Shown here piece by piece: positions 1 to 11,692 of a DNA stretch of 64,000 bases. The translations under genes were made by a program, and so were the position numbers. Numbering within the stretch: the first letter of the stretch is position 1; each line of letters begins with the position of its first letter. Source of the DNA: Favolaschia claudopus (lineage: Eukaryota > Basidiomycota > Agaricomycetes > Agaricales > Mycenaceae); the NCBI GenBank assembly GCA_037176885.1, contig JAWWNJ010000040.1:1054001-1118000 (forward strand), read 5' to 3'. The notes below the pieces were generated by a model. It did no database searches and was not told the origin of the DNA. It saw only the letters and a list, made by a program, of their open reading frames with translations.

Positions 1-843
1 AGTCTTTGAGATAATGTACAACTGACAATTCTTTCAAGATTCTACGCTCTCTTCACAGAACTCTAGTTGCGAAGTACATCCGTGACCAGCTAGATGGTCG
101 TGAGACCTTTTTAGACGATGATGATTTTGAACAACAAGCACCTTCAGACATCGAGCCAGTGGGAAACGTCGTGGTGGGTTCCAGAAAGACGCCGACCTCG
201 TTCGCCGACTTGGAAAATGTCATGAAAGAGGATACCGCCTTTACACGATTTCGGCTTCGATTTGCGGAGTTCTTGAACATCTTTCTTCCAGCCTTCGGTT
301 ACACCCTTCCACAGGGCAAGCGCGTGGCTCTCCAACCCACTCAGGAGGTGAGACTTGAGTAATCCACATCTTTCGTTTGCTTACACCCACACAGATCATC
401 CCATTTCAATTCCTGAAAGTCTTCTTCCAGTCACTGGAAACTTGGATCGAGGATGCGGACTACCTTCGCTGTAGTCCATCTTTCCACAACTCGGAGCGAT
501 ATGATGCAGCCTTGGTCAAGACCGTCGACGGTCATATCTTCGCGCGCCTTGTTTACGTTTTCACCCACAAGATCGAAGACAAAACCCACCCATTTGCGCT
601 GGTATAAGCTCTCGATGTCGGGATAGGCGTGAGGACGACGAAGGATAAAGCGCTGGGACTGTACCGTGTTCGCGAGCGCCAACGGAAGGAATGTGAGTTT
701 ATCTCAGTTCATTCTATTGTTCGCGGCGCCTTCATTGTTCCCGATTTCAGCCGCAAGGGAGATTATCTGGTGGTTGATATTATAGACGCGGACATGTTCT
801 TGAGGCTGCGAGGTTTGTATCCCACTCATATCTCGGAATTATG
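1..843 (+). pseudogene. C-terminal remnant of a basidiomycete transposon-associated ORF
   Basis: Two exons can be read. Exon 1 runs from the window edge to 347 and exon 2 from 395, across a 47-nt intron (348-394, GTGAG...ACAG, phase 0). The translation around 395-600 (FLKVFFQSLETW, then DYLRCSPSFHN) and 700-830 (EFISVHSIVRGA, then DADMFLRLRGL) has the look of the C-terminal part of large ORFs carried by Plavaka/KDZ-type DNA transposons in Agaricomycetes. That family assignment is from memory and uncertain. An in-frame TAA at 605-607 splits the exon where the reading frame otherwise continues, so this copy is dead. The N-terminal part lies outside the window. Confidence 0.45.
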
Positions 844-849
844 AAATTT

Positions 850-1905
850 GGATGACCGAAACGTCGTGCTTGAATTGCGAGGAGGGGTGCGCCAGTCAAA
901 CATATGCTTTTGTGAATCAGATTGTATTCAACTAGATAATCACAAGAACATGGACAAGGGGTGTAGCTGGGGGATGCCTTTAGTAGGGAAAGATGTGCAT
1001 CACGGTCGTCTACAAAGACTCAGAGCAATGCGATTGGAAGTCCAAGGCAAAAGAAACGCGTGCCTTTTGAATTCCATCCGACTGTCCCTCTACTCATTTA
1101 TCAATGTTGTCCTCATGAGTACTATGTTTCTTGCATTCTTCGCATCACGATCCGTAGCAGGCTTCTCGGTCGCATGAAAACGAGCAATCCGGCTGCTGAA
1201 AGAACAGTTCCAGAACGAGTTCGAGGTAGTTTTCAATGGATAATGATTTGTGGGGGCAGCATGGATGTTGGAAGTGACTGAGCTCATTCAGAAACGATGT
1301 CGGTCAATGTCGGCGGTCTCGACGACGTGTTGCGTTGGGACAAGTATAATATCACAATACAGAGGTGGTAGAGGGTCAGAGTGAAGCAACGAAGAGCCTT
1401 GTATGCTTCCGAAGAGGTAGGGGTACAGAAAAGCTGAGAAGAGCGATTTTGTGTGCGAGAATGCCGTCAGCTCATAACAGTCACACGAGTCCGTCATGAT
1501 GCTATCGTGGGAGCCTCATGACATAAATCTCTCATGAGGCAATTTCCAAATTTCCGACTAATACAGGCAGGCTTTCCCAGGACGTGCTTCGATGAGCTAA
1601 TGGCCGTTTTCACAGACTTCTGAAGCATCGTGCCACTGCGAGGAACGTGTTAGCACCGCCGGTTTGCAGGCGGGGTGTGAATCTTTCTTTACTACTGGAC
1701 TACCGGTACAACAAAACCGGGTGCAAGGGCTAACAAGGGCCGCCGTGAGTTCAGGCCTGCTCGACCGATTCTTAGGCATAGTCTATCACAGGCAATGTCG
1801 GCGGAAATGGACGCCGCTCGCTCAACCCCGCGATAGTAGATACGCCTGATGATGCGATACTATTTCGACCACGTCACCACAAAGGTTCCTTTTGTTTTCC
1901 CATCC
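850..1905. other. No recognisable gene
   Basis: Only short unsupported ORFs on both strands. I see no family motif, intron chain, tandem repeat or clear terminal inverted repeat. It is probably degraded repeat or intergenic sequence. Confidence 0.4.
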
Positions 1906-2492
1906 CCCCCATTCCGTTATCTCGGTTGCCGGTCGACCGAGCCTTGAGTCAGTTTTCCGACCCTGTGTCCAGGATTTTAAGGATGGGTGCCCCTTGGACA
2001 CAATTTAACTTCCGGGGAGCCTTCGATGCGCTGTGCTTTGACATGATTTCTATTTTGAACGAACTTCATGCCCACGCAAGGCCCGCTCAAAAGGGACTCA
2101 TGACCATAAATACTTACTCATACGAATGGTCCCCCAAAGTCACACTAGACTCGAACCCAAGCTCGAACCAGCCGCTGGGGAACGCCGGAGATATTGATGA
2201 CAGTCGATCAATAGGCCGGCGAAATAGCGACTGGAACAATTTAACCGGCGGGCAGTACGGTCGGCAGTTGCCGATGTAGGTAGATCTGACTTAGAATAAT
2301 TTCGCGATAGTGAAAATTCGGACTCCTCTCACTGAATATCTGAAGAGACAGATCTATTGCTTTTGATTTCGCATGGCTAGATCTCTATTTGCTAAGCTAC
2401 AACTTGTGAAATCCGCCCGCTAGACGCAGCTTTGTCGACGACATCATTTCCTATTTGGGACATACACTGGTAACGCTCCTTCCTCTTCATCC

Positions 2493-2662
2493 ATGCCATT
2501 CAAGCCACTTGCTGCGCTGGACCCGCAGAAACTCGACGCCGCCTGCGACAATCTTTGCCGCGTCTTCGGTGTCCCCTCTCTCTATCGTCATCAGCGTGAA
2601 ACCGGTGAAAATATCCTCAAAGGAGTCAGCACTTTCTTGGATGTTCCTGATCCCGTTCATCG
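2493..2662 (+). pseudogene. RecQ-like helicase N-terminal fragment
   Basis: The translation starting MPFKPLAALDPQKLD and continuing YRHQRETGENILKG, then STFLDVP, resembles the stretch just upstream of Walker A (TGGGKT) in RecQ-type helicases that are amplified in basidiomycete repeats. The Walker motif is missing: after FLDVP the frame reads unrelated sequence. I treat it as a captured, truncated exon inside the inner TIR element. Assignment rests on about 50 residues. Confidence 0.35.
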
Positions 2663-3123
2663 CTCGTCAAATTGGCAAAATAGGAACGTGAGTGGATATT
2701 GTGTTTCTTCGCCCTTGGCCTGCCTCCACGAGGCTTAGCGGGACTTTCGAATATTGTAGATGTTGCCGGAGATGGGACTGAGATAGGTGATTCAGAGGCT
2801 GCCCTCTGACGGCCCTTCCGAGGTGGAGTGCAAGCTGCACTCAGAGTGGACGGTTCCAGGGAGGGGAGGCTACCAACGAGCCTGGATAGGAGGTCAGGTA
2901 AGGGTGCTATATCATCCTGTTTTTCGTCTTCGTCGTCGCTAACTTCTGGACTGTGTCCACTGGCACCAGCAGGATGGATTCTCGGGGATGCAGGTGCACT
3001 GCTCGTATGAAAGAAGATGTCGATGTCAGCGTCAGCGTCAACTCCGAGTCGTGGCTGCTTGGGAGGTTTGGGAGGCTTGTATTCAGCATCGGAGTTTGGT
3101 GCCTTCTTGCGCTTAGGAGGCAT
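2626..3123 (-). CDS. Hypothetical small basic protein (low support)
   Basis: An ATG at 3123 opens an ORF of about 165 residues. It starts with a lysine-rich, nuclear-localisation-like segment (MPPKRKKAP), then is rich in Pro, Ser, Asp and Glu, with a second basic stretch (PRGGRPRAKK) near the end. This low-complexity composition is typical of disordered N-terminal exons of fungal transposon ORFs, but no domain is visible. It overlaps the RecQ-like fragment at its 3' end. It may be a single exon of a longer lost gene or a chance ORF. Confidence 0.25.
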   Translation of the reverse strand: MPPKRKKAPNSDAEYKPPKPPKQPRLGVDADADIDIFFHTSSAPASPRIHPAGASGHSPEVSDDEDEKQDDIAPLPDLLSRLVGSLPSLEPSTLSAACTPPRKGRQRAASESPISVPSPATSTIFESPAKPRGGRPRAKKHNIHSRSYFANLTSDERDQEHPRKC

Positions 3124-3439
3124 AGTCGAAGTGTAGTAGCGACAAGAAAGGAGAAGTCCCAAAAGAGAATGAATATTTGTTTTGCTCATTACACCCTCAC
3201 AACGAGTTCATATTTCGTTCAAACTATAGAGGGAGTATCGCGAATGGAATCCAGACAGAACTGTCTCTTCAAAATTTCGATGCGACGAGTCCGAATTTTC
3301 ACTATCGCGAAATTTTTCTAAGTCAGATCTACCTACATCGGCAATTCCCGACCGTACTGGCCGCCGGTTAAAATGCTCCAGCCGCTCCGCCGTCAGGCTT
3401 GATCGACTGTCATCAAACTTCGGCGGGTGGTTGGTTTCG

Positions 3440-4360
3440 AGCCTAAAGTCACACGGATTTTCGCTTGATTTTTGCCTGTTTTTGGCCCAAAATGGGGGTA
3501 AAAAACGAAGTCACACCGGTCCGGGCTCCCATACGAAAGGTCAGGTTCGTATGAGATGTCACACCCCAAATCGGCTTACGAATTGAACAAAATACTACAG
3601 TATTTTACTCTAACTTGGGGACCGAGAAAGGCGGTTTCTGGACGTTGATTTACTCTAACGCGGACCGCCTCGATAGGTAGTGACCGGGGGCCTACCCGGA
3701 GTTTGAAGTTCGATGCCTTGGAAACGTCGAGCCATCACTCTCATCAGTCTTGGTTCAAAAATGGGCAGAAAGAGGTGCTCAAAGTGTGTTCGTCTCTCGC
3801 CAGAAAAATACAGAAAAAAATGGCTCATATGATTCCAATACTGTACCATTTCATTCAATTCGTATGTCACGCGTCACAGGGCCGATTTTTTACGAATATT
3901 TTCGTACCTGTCACGGGTCACCGAGGCCTCTTATGAATGTCCCAGATAAGTCACAAAATTAGCGGAAAATTGCCCCAAAATCGAATTTTTCGCTCACACA
4001 GGCTTTTCCTCCATCGAATGGCGCCCCGAAGTCCGTTTTGATGTTTGAGTCTTGAATAAGGTCTGGGTAGCTCTGATTTTGGCTCATTTTCTGTGTATTT
4101 TACAGGCAAACCCACCTGAAATCAACGAAATTCCGCGCAAACCTGATTGTTCTCCGTTTTCTGCCCTTCGCCGGGCTGTAGGTTCTCCAGGAATGGTGGA
4201 TAATGCAAAGGGTGTGTTCTGAGCCATTTATGAATTTTTTTAGGTGTCACGGTCCTTCAGAGGCATTTAAGAAAACCAAAGTTCGAATATTTGGGTCACG
4301 CGTCACAGGCGGGGAGAATTGATCGAAATGGTACGATGATACGATGATACGATTGATACG
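3440..4360. repeat. GTCAC-rich non-coding stretch
   Basis: There is no credible ORF. Boxes of the type GTCAC(RC)GTCAC recur: near 3450, 3511, 3559, 3868 (GTCACGCGTCAC), 3910, 3950, 4249 and 4296 (GTCACGCGTCAC again). A short simple repeat (ATGATACG, three copies) follows at 4334-4357. Similar boxes recur in small elements at 6.5 kb, 29.65 kb, 46.6 kb and 60.8 kb, so this is likely degraded sequence of related elements. Confidence 0.45.
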
Positions 4361-4739
4361 ACCAACTACGCTATACAAATAGCTCAGGTAAATACCTCGT
4401 TGGCTCGATTGGTAATATGTATTGGTACAGTATCGCGTCTGAACCCAACGGCGGTGTGAATTGAGGCACTTCAGTTCGGGCCGATTGAGTCAGCCACGTG
4501 ATAGAACACGTATTTTGAACCTGTCCCAATCGCGGAAAAACCTCCACGCGCATGGGGTCCGTTCAAAATAGAAATCATGTCAAAGCACAGCGCATCGAAG
4601 GCTCATGTGTGTGAGAGTAAAGCCCTTGAGGCAACCGAGATAATGGAACGTGAAAAGAAAGAAATTGGAAGTTGAAGTCAACAAACAAGTGCAATGTAAT
4701 CTGCTTTATAAGGCCGATTGTCAGTCGTGCCACTTACCC

Positions 4740-6133
4740 ATGTCGCACAAAATCGAGCTTACTGTCTTTGATACTACCGCCACTGCAAATGAGGCCATAG
4801 GTGCGTTCTTTCTTCCTGTCGAGCTCCCTTAATTTCAGAACAGCTCTGGGCAATCCCACCGACCATCCCATCGCGACGCCACTGGACCCGGGTCCTCTTT
4901 CCGCACCCGACGAAGCGCGCGAGCGTGAATACTCTTCATGGGCGTGCACGTACAGAGGCTCTCCCCCCGTCGTCGGCGCAACCCAGTTCGTCATTGGCGC
5001 AGATCCCCACAATTTTACCAGCGGTGCCGCGTTCACCATTTTCTACGAACGCAATCTCCTCCAGGTATGCGTGGAGAACGACGTCCTCGACGACCCCGAG
5101 GAGGGCCTGCCGATATCGGTCGTCAATGCGGTGCGTTAGAAAAAGAAAGACAGAAAAAAACGGACTGACTGACCTCCACGGTCAACAGGCTGTTGAACAG
5201 GTGCAGTGGGAGTCGAGCCCACTGACGACCAAGGTGCAATTCCACACCGCTGCCGACGGGTCTTACGTTTTCCGCACAACCACGGCATCGAGCCATCAGG
5301 GTCTGGATCTAGAGAAAGGGCTAGTTCTTCCAGAGAACACTCCTACATTCCCGCACATCGACCTGTCGTCGCTCCGCCCCACCCACAAAGTAACCGACAG
5401 TATTTATGTTATAAAGGTGTCCCATGGTCCTGCCGTGTTCAAACGGTTGGATTATGGCAGCATGCAGGAGGTCAATTTTTTCTTTGACCTTCCCAAGGTC
5501 GACTTCCTCTTGCGGCCAACTCACCTGGTCGTCGACGATCGTCGCCGTGGGTGCGGGCTCCTACTCCCTTACCATCGCGCCTTGTCCTTGTCCCTGACGC
5601 TCGACCGCCTTCACCCTGACGCTGCCAAAGTTGTTCTATCGCCGGCCGTTGCCGCTCCGAGCGATTCATCTTCCTCTACAAGGCCTACATTGATCTCTCC
5701 CCTGGTAAAGACGGCGTGGATCGCTGACGTAGCCGCCACCGTGGCGTGGCTGCACAAACAGAACATGACCTGGGACGATCTCAAAACCTCCAACATCGTA
5801 GTTTGCGAGGACGGGCATTGTCGAGGCATCGACTACGCGCCCTTCGGAACTACGGTCAAGTGGAATCCCCCGGAGGCTGCGCAGCCCGGGCCCCGCACCA
5901 CCGCCGCTGACGTCTTCGCCCTCGGTCTCGTAATATGGGCCGTATGCATGGAAGTCGGGGAGTTCGAGCGTCAGCAGGAATACGTTTGCCCCGTCCTGGT
6001 GTGGAACCAGGCGGCCCCGGACTGGTTGCGAACTCTCGCTGCCAGATGCGTACTGGACGAGCCCGAAAAGCGTCCCCGCGCTGTGGACGTTTACGACGCC
6101 ATTCTCACAGAAAGGTCACGCCGCAAGCAATGA
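4740..6133 (+). CDS. Divergent protein kinase-like protein, three exons
   Basis: The model joins 4740-4800, 4844-5130 and 5189-6133 (~430 residues). Intron 1 (4801-4843) has GTGCGT...ACAG ends and keeps phase 1; using the earlier AG at 4838 would break the frame. Intron 2 (5131-5188) has GTGCGT...ACAG ends and phase 0. The start was chosen at ATG 4740 (MSHKIELTVFDTTA), the only in-frame ATG of exon 1. The C-terminal ~230 residues form a kinase-like fold: the VFKRL lysine and an alpha-C glutamate (about residues 200-210), MTWDDLKTSNIVV in place of HRDLKxxN (catalytic Asp, Lys and Asn kept, His-Arg lost, ~310), IDYAP in place of DFG, PPE in place of APE, ADVFALG for helix F and an Arg in EKRPRA. 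Activity is plausible but atypical. The N-terminal ~190 residues are unassigned; such kinases are numerous in Agaricomycetes. No transposon feature overlaps it. Confidence 0.7.
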
Positions 6134-6454
6134 ACATACGTTACTCTCTTGTCCGTATACATATCTACATACAGTTTCTATTTGTTTTCGTTTGGAAAAT
6201 ATGCAGCTACATGGACTTCGACCCGCGGTCCGGAGAAATTGACGCGCAGTGACGTGGCTTTGACGCCGACCGGCACAGCATCGACGCGGCATTTCTACAT
6301 GTCGCGGGGAGTCTTTTCTTATGATAGTAATAATTGTTGGACACAGGAGACCCAGATCTTGAGCACTCCACTACCACGAGAAGATGCCGCATGAGGCTCA
6401 TTGTGGCCTGTATCGACCATGCTCAGACATTCAACCGAGGTGCATAACAAGATA

Positions 6455-6709
6455 CTGTACTAATCCGACCGGTTGTTCACGTTATGTGTGACGGCCCGTC
6501 GTGAACTGAACTTTTTGAAGGTGGTGACGAGTGACACCGAGTTTTTTAGGGCAAGAAAATCGAAAAAATCTCCGGCCGGCATGTGCCGAGCAAGGCCGGC
6601 CTACCATATATGGTCATTTTGATGTGATTGACGTGTTGTGAGCAACTTGTCCAGTGAACAATTTGGGTGACGGGTGACACCCGGTGAACGACCGGTCGGA
6701 TTAGTACAG
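6455..6709. mobile_element. 255-bp MITE, TA duplication
   Basis: Termini are inverted copies: CTGTACTAATCCGACCGG at the left and its complement at the right, flanked by TA at 6453-6454 and 6710-6711. Non-coding. TA target and short size fit a non-autonomous Tc1/mariner-type element. The interior carries GTGACGAGTGACACC and GGTGACGGGTGACACC boxes. Confidence 0.75.
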
Positions 6710-7065
6710 TAACTTGAGGGATTTGGGGTGATATAGCAGCCTTTCGTGTACTGTTGATTACTAGTAATTTCACTCAGCAAAGTCTATATAATAGATTTAT
6801 CGACTATCATAAATCTTGTAGAGTCTGACTTGGTGAGACTATCATCAGCGAAGGGGAGTTTCTAGGATGCTGGAGGACCTAAAAATCGCTCGGTGAGAAT
6901 GCACTATGTGCCGCGTCACTACGCGTCAGTACCGCGCCGGTGCGCCTCAATGCCGCGTCAACACAGCCACCGCCGCGTCACAGCCACGCTACATCAACAT
7001 GCGTCTTCCGAATTCATGTTTCAACAATGAACTGCTCCGTTACACTCGTAATCAACCCCTCATGT

Positions 7066-7578
7066 AATTGGGGGAGCTTGCTCCCCCTTTATCAGAGCCG
7101 TCACCGAAAAGCAATAAGCTGTGCTGTTGAGCTTTTGATGGGTGTTGTAACTTCTGATGTGATCGATGAAGCCGTGATAAATTGTTGTTCCAGTGTAATG
7201 CCGCGCTGTTCCTGCTGATCTTTTGGCAACACTGCTTGATCCTGTCTGATGGAAGCATGTGCTGCACTGCTCCCATGCATAGACACTGGGTTGTACTACC
7301 AATGTACTACAGTCTACTTTGCCGGGATCATAAGCAAGCATACCAAGAATTTTACATCAATTTCTTCCGCCCTGTTCCCCAGTATGTATGTATGTATGTA
7401 TGTACTTCTCTGATTGCAGGATCAGTAGAAGAGTCAAGACAGTCTGAAGACTCTGAATTCCAATTTGAAAAACTCTGAATTCCAATTTGCAGCAAAATCG
7501 GCCGAAAAAATATCTGCGTCTGTAATCTGCGCAAGCTCGCCCTACTGTAGGCCAGGAACTGGCATACAAATCATATTC
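7066..7578. repeat. Repeat family, copy 1
   Basis: It opens with the palindrome GGGGGAGCTTGCTCCCCC followed by TTTATCAGAGCCGTCACC, and closes with GTAGGCC...GGCATACAAATCATAT. Copy 2 at 7648-8150 has the same start and end in the same orientation. The centres are poorly conserved and non-coding. Confidence 0.55.
7382..7404. repeat. TATG microsatellite
   Basis: About five and a half units of TATG in tandem. Confidence 0.9.
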
Positions 7579-7584
7579 ACATTA

Positions 7585-8297
7585 CTGTACTATTTCGACC
7601 GTAGATTCAAGTCACAGGTTACAGAGGGACTTGAATTGAATCTATTTTATTGGGGGAGCTTGCTCCCCCTTTATCAGAGCCGTCACCGAAAAGCAATAAG
7701 CTGTGCTAGACGGCTTTTTGATGTAATCGATAGATCTATGATAGATGGTGAATCCGAGTGATGCGAGAGATTTCCGCTTGATCCAGAGTGGCTCCGCTTG
7801 ATCCCGAGTGATGATTGGTGATGGGAACACAGTTTTGACAGACACGTACATTTCACGCGTCCGCGGTCAAGCTTGAAGACTGTGGCTGCAATTGCAGTGA
7901 CTTTCGAATGAGTTTTCACTGGGGACGACTGAAAAAAAGCTAATGTACATAACAGGTTCAATGCGGATGCTTGAGACTGATCCACAATGGAGAGTTCAAC
8001 TTCTTCTAACGTAAGTAGTCTATACAGTAATCTCTTGTTCAACTTACTCAAAACTTACTTTACTCCAATGTGCACTGTAATATCGATACGGATTCGCGCA
8101 AGCTCCCCCTTCTGTAGGCCGGAACTCCGGCATACAAATCATATTTTTCGTAACGTGTCATGTACAGCGCTTTTTGAGATCGGCAAAACACGAAAAATCT
8201 CCCTAAAAAGGCAATTCAATCACTGATGAATGATGGCAAAAGTGAAGATAAAGCGTCACATCTCAAACCCATTGAATCTACGGTCGAAATAGTACAG
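7585..8297. mobile_element. 713-bp TIR element, TA duplication
   Basis: Starts CTGTACTATTTCGACCGTAG and ends with the exact complement, flanked by TA at 7583-7584 and 8298-8299. The TIR is close to that of the 6455-6709 MITE (shared CTGTACTA..YCGACCG), so both belong to one family. It encloses copy 2 of the 7066-7578 repeat (7648-8150), apparently a nested insertion. No transposase ORF. Confidence 0.75.
7648..8150. repeat. Repeat family, copy 2
   Basis: Same orientation and same terminal blocks as 7066-7578. The first ~60 nt are identical to copy 1, after which the sequence drifts. It lies inside the 713-bp TIR element. Confidence 0.55.
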
Positions 8298-8299
8298 TA

Positions 8300-11200
8300 T
8301 TCCCGGCCTTGATTGAGAGTAATATGCAGAGCAGAGTTGATAATTTACCCTCCGCGGGACAGACTGGTTTGCGTGGTGTTCAGATGAAGAGGATGAACAA
8401 GAAGAACGAGAAGGTCTGGGCTTGGACTGAGATAAATCAAGCTTGGAATCGTCATTATCTATCTACTTGGTTACATTTTAATTTAAATTGCGGGTGCAGT
8501 CCCGATCCAAGAAGTACACGGAATTTAATCATTTTCTGGAACAAATGTTCGATTCCCCGAAAAGGAAGATGCCTTGTCCTCTGGCGCATCTAAACTTCGT
8601 TTACATCAGTATCACTGAGTCTGAAATGAAGAATGGTTCCTATATATATTGAGCGCGCACCTGCCTCCGCTCCTGTCGAATAGAAATTTGAAAACTTTGA
8701 ACCTTTCATAGGTTTCTTAAAATAGGAGCCTGTGGATTGATTTTCCTCTAGTGAAGTGAAATCTGAAATCTCAATTCAGAGATTATGAAATAGTGGAGAG
8801 CCAAGAAGAGTATATAAGGCTCCCTTTGCCTTGTTATCAGCATATTCTAACCAGTTGTTGACTCGAAAATGAAAGCGATTCGGCCAATGATGTCCTGAAC
8901 TATGCCTGACTTTCTTTGCCTTGTTTTAGAGGGCTTTCCTCGCTGTTTTTCTCTGAAATTTGGGATAGGGAATTTAAACTAGTATTTAATTCGATTTAGA
9001 AACTCAGAAAGAATTAGACTGAAGCTGATTGGAGCTTATTAGCAGCGACCTGAAAATATATTTCAGAGCCCCGAAATTTAGATTGAACCTGTAATTCACC
9101 CTCTTTAATCAAGCGAGAAATTGATGGACGCGGCGGGGCCGTTTGCCCACGTCCTAAGTTGGCGTGTCTCGGCTAATTCCGACATAGCGCGGCTTGCCAG
9201 CTCAGCGCTCAGCGCTCATTCTGCTCTTCACGCTAACTCCGACATGGCACGGCTTGCCAGCTCAGCGCTCACTCTGCTCTTTACTCTCAACGATGACCTC
9301 GCCCAATGCTCCTCATCGCGTATCATGGCTCCAGTGGCCCCGCCCCACATGAATACGCAATGGTCTTGGGGGGTGGATCTGTGCGTCATCGATCGCGTAG
9401 AACAGTTTATTGAAAAGCCAGACAACGCGACCTCGTTCTCCCCATATATCCGGCTGTATATCCGAGACTCAAAAAGTGGAGCACCGACTCTAAGCGAAAA
9501 TAGTTTAGCGAATTATTTTCTTTGATTAGGAAAGTGGGTTTCTGGCGGCTGCTAATAAGCTCTATTTCGCCTTTGAGTCGAGGGAAAAGCTCCAAAATTG
9601 AAAGAGTTCGAGATTTGGAGGGTTGGCCGCCAACTGCAGTTCTTCGAGTCTGCACGTCCCGGAGCCCAAATAAATTATTGTGACCACGGAGCCATGTTGA
9701 GAAAGTCATTCTCACCTACTCTGCCCGCAAAAGGCAGCCCCCAGCTGTTGAGTGAGTCTGGTACGAGGCGGAAGGCTGATGGGAAAAATTTCCAAATCCG
9801 AACATTACGGCATTCCCGCTACCTTTAGGTACAGGTTATGGGGAAGCTTGCTTCCCTTCCCCATTCATCGGTATAGGGCAAAATGCCGCTATGAACGAAA
9901 ATCGAAAACGAAAACGCGGCTAGCTGAAATTGATCAGGCGGCCTTCCAGGCCATCAAGTCCTCCAATTGCCAGCTATCAGAAAAGAAAATGACCGGTTTC
10001 AACACGGCAAAGAAGCCGAAAGGACTGGATTGATGTCACAGTCACAGTATATCAATGTACGTGGTCTATAGTGTCATCGGCCGCTTGCCGAACGCGTCCG
10101 AGTGGCTGTACCAGGTCACGCACACGGCCTGTTTTAGCACTCTAAATTATTAATTAATTGAAGAGTGAAGATCACTCAGTGAGCTCTGCACTGAAATTTT
10201 TACGATACCCAAGTATGAGATTCGTAGCAAACATGATATAGACGAACACAAAAGGCAAACAATTTGGAAACAAGAATGGACTACATAAAGTAAACAAATA
10301 TTATTATTTTATATTTATCTGTTAATGTGTGTTGGCTGCCGGCAGTAGCTAAGTTGCACGAGCATCTATGGTGCCCTCCACTAAGTCACCACCAATTGCT
10401 GACAACAGCTACTACGCGGGCAGGAAAATCCGGATTTCTTATCCCTCTTGCCAAAATGCTCTATTCCATTGTTAGAAACCTTTGGCAAGAGGGACTTTTA
10501 TTGGCGGCAAAATTGAGGGAGATATAAAAGTTCCACCCCCCAAAAATTGGGACTGCACAGTGCAGCCTACAAGTGTTCACATCCCCCTCCATTTACGCTC
10601 ACTCACACGTTCCCAATACCGCTATGTGTGCACATATGATATGCCGCTGCTGGTTGACGTGAAAGCATGAATTTCATTGGCGAAGCTCGAGTAAAATCCA
10701 AGCAAAAGCACCGATCTCTGGCACTAAAAGAGGTAGGCAGAAAAAAATCTCAGCCTGCGGCAGATTTGGGACTAGTCAAGCAGTGGTGGTTTTTAGTAGC
10801 TGCGAGTACAAAAGCGGAGCATCGGAACGGGACCAACATAGCAGCAAATCAAGTATGGTTGCGGCCAAAACTTCATGACCAGTCCCAATTTTGCTCAAAA
10901 TCCTTCGGGATTCGAGATTTAGCAGGAACTAGGGTATGGTTTATAGGTGAAATTTTTATTTCAGAGGAATCGGAGGTAAGTACTCCTAACTTAGGGTTAC
11001 AGAACGCGAAATTTGAACAGCGAAAACCAAAATTGTGTGTACTAAACTCGCGAGTTTGAGGCAGGTAATCAAGTCTTTCTCTGCCATTCTGCCTCTGCAA
11101 CCCCGGACTCCTTCTTCCGGACCCCACAGTGAAAGTGAAATATCCTAACCAAGAAATAGGCAATGGCCAGGCGACATTGATGCTCCTGCACAGCCACCGG

Positions 11201-11690
11201 TCCGAGTGATCCGCAATCAAAAGCGCGAAATTGCCGTGCAAAACACGGAAAACCGATTTTTCGAAGTTTTGCTCCAGTACATTTGTAGATTACCTTCTTG
11301 CAATGCTATTTATTACACAATCCAATGAAAACTGACGTGACAGTATCAATTACCAAATTGGGACTGCGACTTGTCACGAAGTTCGGTCCGCAACCATATG
11401 TACGTGACCGTAACCCTTGACATGAACTTGTTCCGTGCCGACTTGGTGCCGACTGCTTCATTTTCGTTTCTGAACCTGCTGCCGACGGGCACCGCCGGCC
11501 ATCTATCGGCTATTCTATATATAGTCGTTTTCGTTTTCGTTTCTAGTATATACTCGACCCAATTCTGTGTGGGTCAGAATTCTCCTAGCAAGAATTTCCC
11601 ACACATCGGCAATTGCCGCCTTCGTGCTGGCAGTGTGCTGGCGGATACTCGGAGTCCTCGGACTCGGTTCTCCAATCACCAGAGAGTACA
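8300..11690. other. No supported gene; A/T-rich repeat debris
   Basis: No protein family can be recognised on either strand. A short inverted match (GAGCTTATTAGCAGC near 9032 and its complement near 9547) and a local duplication at 9171-9281 are the only structures seen. ORFs here (longest ~134 codons at 9121-9525) lack homology signals and I do not call them. Confidence 0.45.
9171..9281. repeat. Local tandem duplication, ~60 bp
   Basis: Two neighbouring copies of a unit containing CTAA.TCCGACAT.GC.CGGCTTGCCAGCTCAGCGCTC; the first copy has an extra CAGCGCT. Confidence 0.75.
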
Positions 11691-11692
11691 AT

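Larger units (their letters stand above)
2187..3425. mobile_element. Inner TIR element, ~1.24 kb
   Basis: Arms of ~125-135 bp are inverted copies of each other: 2187-2312 against 3291-3425. Shared pieces include TTGATGACAGTCGATCAA, the stretch TTAACCGGCGG.CAGTACGGTCGG, and a ~45-nt block ending with the complement of CGAATTTTCACTATCGCG. It is nested inside the outer inverted repeat. It carries no transposase; the interior holds a helicase fragment and a small minus-strand ORF, so it is best described as a non-autonomous TIR element that captured sequence. The target duplication is not resolved. Confidence 0.55.
1911..4647. repeat. Outer inverted repeat, ~2.7 kb apart
   Basis: A block at 1911-2065 recurs inverted at about 4555-4647. 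The best part is ~45 nt, essentially identical (2018-2062 versus 4560-4604, beginning GAGCCTTCGATGCGC). A second matching patch is TTATCTCGGTTGCC at 1917 and its complement near 4630. Spacing within the arms differs, so they have diverged by indels. This could be a TIR element or an inverted duplication of a captured gene piece. No target duplication was found. Confidence 0.5.

Noticed and set aside
1926..2279. 117-codon ORF with a possible FDALCFDMISILN peptide
   Set aside because: The peptide comes from the 45-nt outer inverted repeat; rest of the ORF runs into the inner TIR.
9121..9525. 134-codon ORF
   Set aside because: Contains the local tandem duplication, has no conserved motif or intron context, and lies in repeat debris.
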